Source: Sphingomonas sp. BK235 (lineage in GTDB: Bacteria > Pseudomonadota > Alphaproteobacteria > Sphingomonadales > Sphingomonadaceae). From it: a stretch of DNA of 64,000 nucleotides. A model generated the notes under the pieces. That model ran no database searches. It had not been told where the DNA came from and saw only the letters and a list, made by a program, of their open reading frames with translations. Every line of letters begins with the position of its first letter. The stretch's first letter is position 1. Both the position numbers and the translations under genes were made by a program. The DNA lies in NCBI RefSeq assembly GCF_004345855.1, contig NZ_SLXN01000001.1, forward strand, positions 1 to 64,000, in the 5' to 3' direction. This document shows positions 61,086 to 64,000 of this stretch, in pieces.

Positions 61086-62222
61086 ATGGACCTGACCTCT
61101 TACCGCACGCTGGGCCGCTCGGGACTGGCGGTAAGCCCGCTGGCGCTCGGCACGATGACCTTCGGCGCAGGAAGATGGGGCGCCGAGGAGGACGGATCGC
61201 GAGCCATCTTCGATGCCTATGTGGAGGCGGGCGGCAACTTCATCGATACCGCCGACGTCTATTCGGGCGGCGAGAGCGAGGCGATGATCGGCCGCTTCCT
61301 CCAGGAGCGCGGCGGCCGCGACCGTCTGGTGATCGCCACCAAGTCGGGCTTCCCGCGCGGCGAGGGCAACCCGCTGGCGGGCGGCAACTCGGCACGCAAC
61401 ATCCGCGACGGCCTCGAGGGCTCGTTGCGGCGGCTCGGCTGCGGCCACGTCGACATGTACTGGACGCATGTGTGGGATCGCACGACGCCGCCCGAGGAGG
61501 TGCTGCGCGCGCTGACCGATGCGGTGCGACGCGGCGACATCCTCTACTACGGCTTCTCCAACGCGCCCGCCTGGTATGCCGCACAGGTGGCGACCCTGGC
61601 CCGCGCGCACGGGCTGCCTGAGCCGATCGGGCTGCAGTACAGCTATTCGCTGATCGATCGCGGCGTCGAGCTGGACCTGGTGCCGGCGGGGCGGGCGCTC
61701 GGGCTGGGGCTCGTGGCGTGGAGCCCGCTCGCCTTCGGCATGCTGACGGGCAAGTACGGCCGCGACAAGCTCGCGGACTTCGGCCCGCCGGGTGGCGTAC
61801 CGAACAAGCGGGGCGAGCCGAGCGGCGGCAGCGATGGCCGGCTGAACGGCGAGAACCCCTATGGCGGAATGCTGTTCACGGAGGCGAACTTCGGGATCGT
61901 CGACGTGTTGCGTGCGGTGGCGGAGGAAGTCGGCCGGCCGATGGCGCAGGTCGCGCTCGCCTGGGTGACGGGTCGCCCTTGTGTCTGCTCCGTCTTGCTC
62001 GGCGCGAGCCGACCCGAGCAGATCCACCAGAATGTCGCGTCGCTCGACATCCTGCTGTCGGCGGAGCAGCGGCAGCGGCTCGAGACGGTGAGCGCGCTGC
62101 CGACGCTCAACCCCTATTTCATCTTCGATCTGCCACGCGAGAGCCTGTTCGGCGGCACCGCCGTCCAACGGTGGGGTGAGGCTATCGGCGGATATGACGA
62201 CGCTGTCGGCGCGGTCGCCTGA
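61086..62222 (+). CDS. Aldo/keto reductase
   Basis: 378 residues forming a TIM barrel NADPH-dependent reductase. The catalytic set is D54, Y59 (I-D-T-A-D-V-Y), K86 (A-T-K-S-G) and His in Y-W-T-H-V. Length is slightly above the usual 320-350. GAGGAGTG precedes the ATG. Substrate unknown. Confidence 0.9.
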   Translation: MDLTSYRTLGRSGLAVSPLALGTMTFGAGRWGAEEDGSRAIFDAYVEAGGNFIDTADVYSGGESEAMIGRFLQERGGRDRLVIATKSGFPRGEGNPLAGGNSARNIRDGLEGSLRRLGCGHVDMYWTHVWDRTTPPEEVLRALTDAVRRGDILYYGFSNAPAWYAAQVATLARAHGLPEPIGLQYSYSLIDRGVELDLVPAGRALGLGLVAWSPLAFGMLTGKYGRDKLADFGPPGGVPNKRGEPSGGSDGRLNGENPYGGMLFTEANFGIVDVLRAVAEEVGRPMAQVALAWVTGRPCVCSVLLGASRPEQIHQNVASLDILLSAEQRQRLETVSALPTLNPYFIFDLPRESLFGGTAVQRWGEAIGGYDDAVGAVA

Positions 62223-62240
62223 TACGTGGGGCGGGCACGT

Positions 62241-62278
62241 GGACGCTTGTTCCCGCAGAGGAACGAGCGTCCGTTCTT
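62241..62278 (+). terminator. Hairpin terminator
   Basis: GGACGCTTGTTCC (62241-62253) pairs with GGAACGAGCGTCC (62260-62272), one mismatch, 6-base loop, then GTTCTT. Confidence 0.6.
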
Positions 62279-62351
62279 GGCGGCGGCATCGAACCGCGCG
62301 GATAACGGTTGATGGGTCTGTCGTCGGCGCGGTCGCGATGCGCCGTCAACG

Positions 62352-63872
62352 TCACAGGTCTTTGCCACCTGCCGGTGCGAGTATCGCGCGCAACCAGTCA
62401 ACGGCCAGCGACACCGCGCGGGGCGAGCCCAAGTTCGCCCCGAGCTTCGGCACTTCCTCTGCGGCGCCGGTCTGGGCACCCTCTTGGAACCAGTGGCTGA
62501 GCCCTTCCAGCACCACCACCCGTGCTCGCGGGTTGTTGGCCAGCGCGCGCTGCGCCTCCGGCGCCTCTTCGGACGCGATGACAAGCGGGTCCTTGGAGCC
62601 GAACACGGCGAGAACCGGCATATGCAGCGCGCGCAGGTCGGAGGCGGAGCGCATCTCGTCCGCGTGCCACGCTTCCTTGACGTCGATCAATGACAGCGCC
62701 TCCTGCGCTTCGCGATGCGAGAAACCTGCGGCCTCGAACCGGTCCGTCAATGCCTTGCGTAGCCGGACGATCGTCCCGGCCTCGTCACCGTCCGATCGCG
62801 CCTGAAGCAACGTGCCGGCGGCGTCCACGACCGGGGCGACCACAGTCTCCGACAACCCGGCGGCGATCATCTGATGATGGATCGCTCGGCGAAGGTAAGG
62901 GAGCCCGTCTCCGACCGATCCTGCCAGTGTGACGACCGCCGTGATGCTCGGATCGGAGGCGGCGACAGCTGGCGCGATGACGCCGCCCTGGCTGTGACCG
63001 ACCAGAGCGATCCGGCGGCCATCGATCGCCGCCCGGTGGCGCATGGCGGTGACCCAGGCGGTGGCGTCGCGGGTCAGCGCGGGAAGGTCCTCGTCATATG
63101 TGCCGGTCGAGGCGCCGATCCCGCGCTTGTCGTACTCCAAGGTGGCGATGCCATACGCCAGCAGCCGGTCCGACAGCTCGGTGTAGCCGCCCCGGCCGTT
63201 GGGGCCATGTCCCTGGATCAGGATCGCGAGCGGGAAGGGGCCGGTTCCATGGCCCGTCGGTGTGCGGAGCGTGCCTGCCAGCACCACGCCGGCATCGGAC
63301 GGTACCCGCACGTCCTCCGCGACGGAGCGCGCGCGAAAGCCAGCGAACACGTCCCGCACGGACGCTGCATCTGGTTGGCCCTGCAGGAAGGCGACGGGGC
63401 CGAGCGACACCGCTGCGGCGGCTCGACCCGCCTGCACCGCCAGCGACTGGGAATATGCAGCTAGGTCGCGCGGCGTCACGCCCGCGATCGTGTAGCGCCG
63501 CCAGCGGGGCGTGAGGTCGATATGGCTGACCGACAACGCGCGATAGGCCGGTGCGCCACCCTGGATGGTGGCGGTGACCCGGACTGGCCGTTCGGCGCGC
63601 GCCCAGAAGGTGGCCGAGATGCGCGCGCCCGCGCGCAAGGGCGCGGGGATCACCAGGCCGGCGCCGCTCGACCAGGTTTCGCCCGGCGTGTCCCGCGGCT
63701 CGATGCGCAGCGCGTTGTCGCCGGGCACGCGGGCATCACGCTGGTAGGTGAACCGCGCACCATAAGGCTGCCACCGCCCCACCTCGATCGCCGAGGATGG
63801 CGCCACGATGGGAGCGGGTAACGCGGCGAGCAGCGCGCAGCACAGGGTATAACGGCTGGCCGAGAAGATCAT
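62352..63872 (-). CDS. Secreted alpha/beta hydrolase
   Basis: 506 residues. Residues 1-28 are a signal peptide. About 30-175 form a beta-rich N-terminal domain, and the alpha/beta hydrolase fold follows: nucleophile Ser in G-H-S-Q-G-G near residue 294, Asp in F-G-S-K-D-P-L, His in L-S-H-W-F. Typical of secreted esterases/dienelactone-hydrolase relatives. The last 128 bases of the window hold no gene. Confidence 0.85.
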   Translation of the reverse strand: MIFSASRYTLCCALLAALPAPIVAPSSAIEVGRWQPYGARFTYQRDARVPGDNALRIEPRDTPGETWSSGAGLVIPAPLRAGARISATFWARAERPVRVTATIQGGAPAYRALSVSHIDLTPRWRRYTIAGVTPRDLAAYSQSLAVQAGRAAAAVSLGPVAFLQGQPDAASVRDVFAGFRARSVAEDVRVPSDAGVVLAGTLRTPTGHGTGPFPLAILIQGHGPNGRGGYTELSDRLLAYGIATLEYDKRGIGASTGTYDEDLPALTRDATAWVTAMRHRAAIDGRRIALVGHSQGGVIAPAVAASDPSITAVVTLAGSVGDGLPYLRRAIHHQMIAAGLSETVVAPVVDAAGTLLQARSDGDEAGTIVRLRKALTDRFEAAGFSHREAQEALSLIDVKEAWHADEMRSASDLRALHMPVLAVFGSKDPLVIASEEAPEAQRALANNPRARVVVLEGLSHWFQEGAQTGAAEEVPKLGANLGSPRAVSLAVDWLRAILAPAGGKDL

Positions 63873-64000
63873 GGACGGTCCTTTCTCGATGAGGCGTGGC
63901 GGGGATCCGGGCGCGACTGCCCGATCCGGTCGATGCGCTCGGCCGGTCAGGTGGGTCGGTGGCGTGAATCTGCTCGGCCGGTCGCTAGCCGTCGGTCACC

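Noticed and set aside
1..64000. CRISPR array, rRNA or insertion sequence
   Set aside because: No regularly spaced repeats of 25-40 bases with unique spacers, no rRNA sequence and no transposase were seen.

Overview
The window is a GC-rich alphaproteobacterial chromosome segment, most likely from the Sphingomonadaceae. Supporting evidence is a SciP-type cell-cycle regulator, an MlaE-like permease with an N-terminal STAS domain, a DUF6894 gene, and several intergenic palindromes of the kind common in sphingomonad genomes. The genus assignment is an inference; no rRNA is present.

Layout. 1-15.5 kb is host DNA: the end of an IlvD/Edd sugar-acid dehydratase, a FadR-type GntR regulator, mnmA, sciP, a small membrane stress protein, a SIMPL protein, an RND efflux pair, a DUF445 protein and a four-gene Mla/MCE lipid-transport operon ending at a tRNA-Ser(GGA) gene. 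15.6-57.1 kb is an apparently complete HK97-like siphovirus prophage of about 41.5 kb, integrated into the 3' end of that tRNA; a 15-bp core repeat marks both ends. 57.1-64 kb is host DNA again: AhpD-like protein, ECF41-type sigma factor, small membrane protein, NmrA-like protein, LysR regulator, divergent aldo/keto reductase and a secreted alpha/beta hydrolase.

Prophage logic. A tyrosine integrase and two or three cargo genes lie at the left end. A leftward operon of ten small genes (21999 down to 18469, including an AlpA/Xis-like gene) starts at a strong promoter covered by two operators. The repressor gene (minus strand) is flanked on both sides by operator pairs with identical 25-bp centre-to-centre spacing. 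The rightward operon holds a Cro-like gene, a CHC2/Toprim primase, a DUF3987 protein, a NusG-like protein and HNH. The late block follows: TerS/TerL, portal, protease, capsid, connectors, tail tube, a tail chaperone pair with a lambda-type GGGAAAG frameshift site, a tape measure with 40-residue tandem repeats, a large tail protein with an internal duplication, then two membrane proteins, an endolysin and overlapping Rz/Rz1.

The most unusual part lies beyond lysis (48.2-52.6 kb). A second copy of the tail tube protein (about 76% identical by hand count) is fused to an Ig-like segment and an SGNH hydrolase domain, followed by a GH26-like putative glycosidase and a secreted DUF1996 protein. This looks like a surface-polysaccharide-modifying tail-decoration module. 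From 52.8 to 56 kb is an accessory region of mostly minus-strand small genes, including a HEPN-motif protein with a small partner that may be a defence or toxin module. Just outside the right att site is a diverged copy of the integrase-proximal left end, suggesting an earlier related element used the same tRNA.
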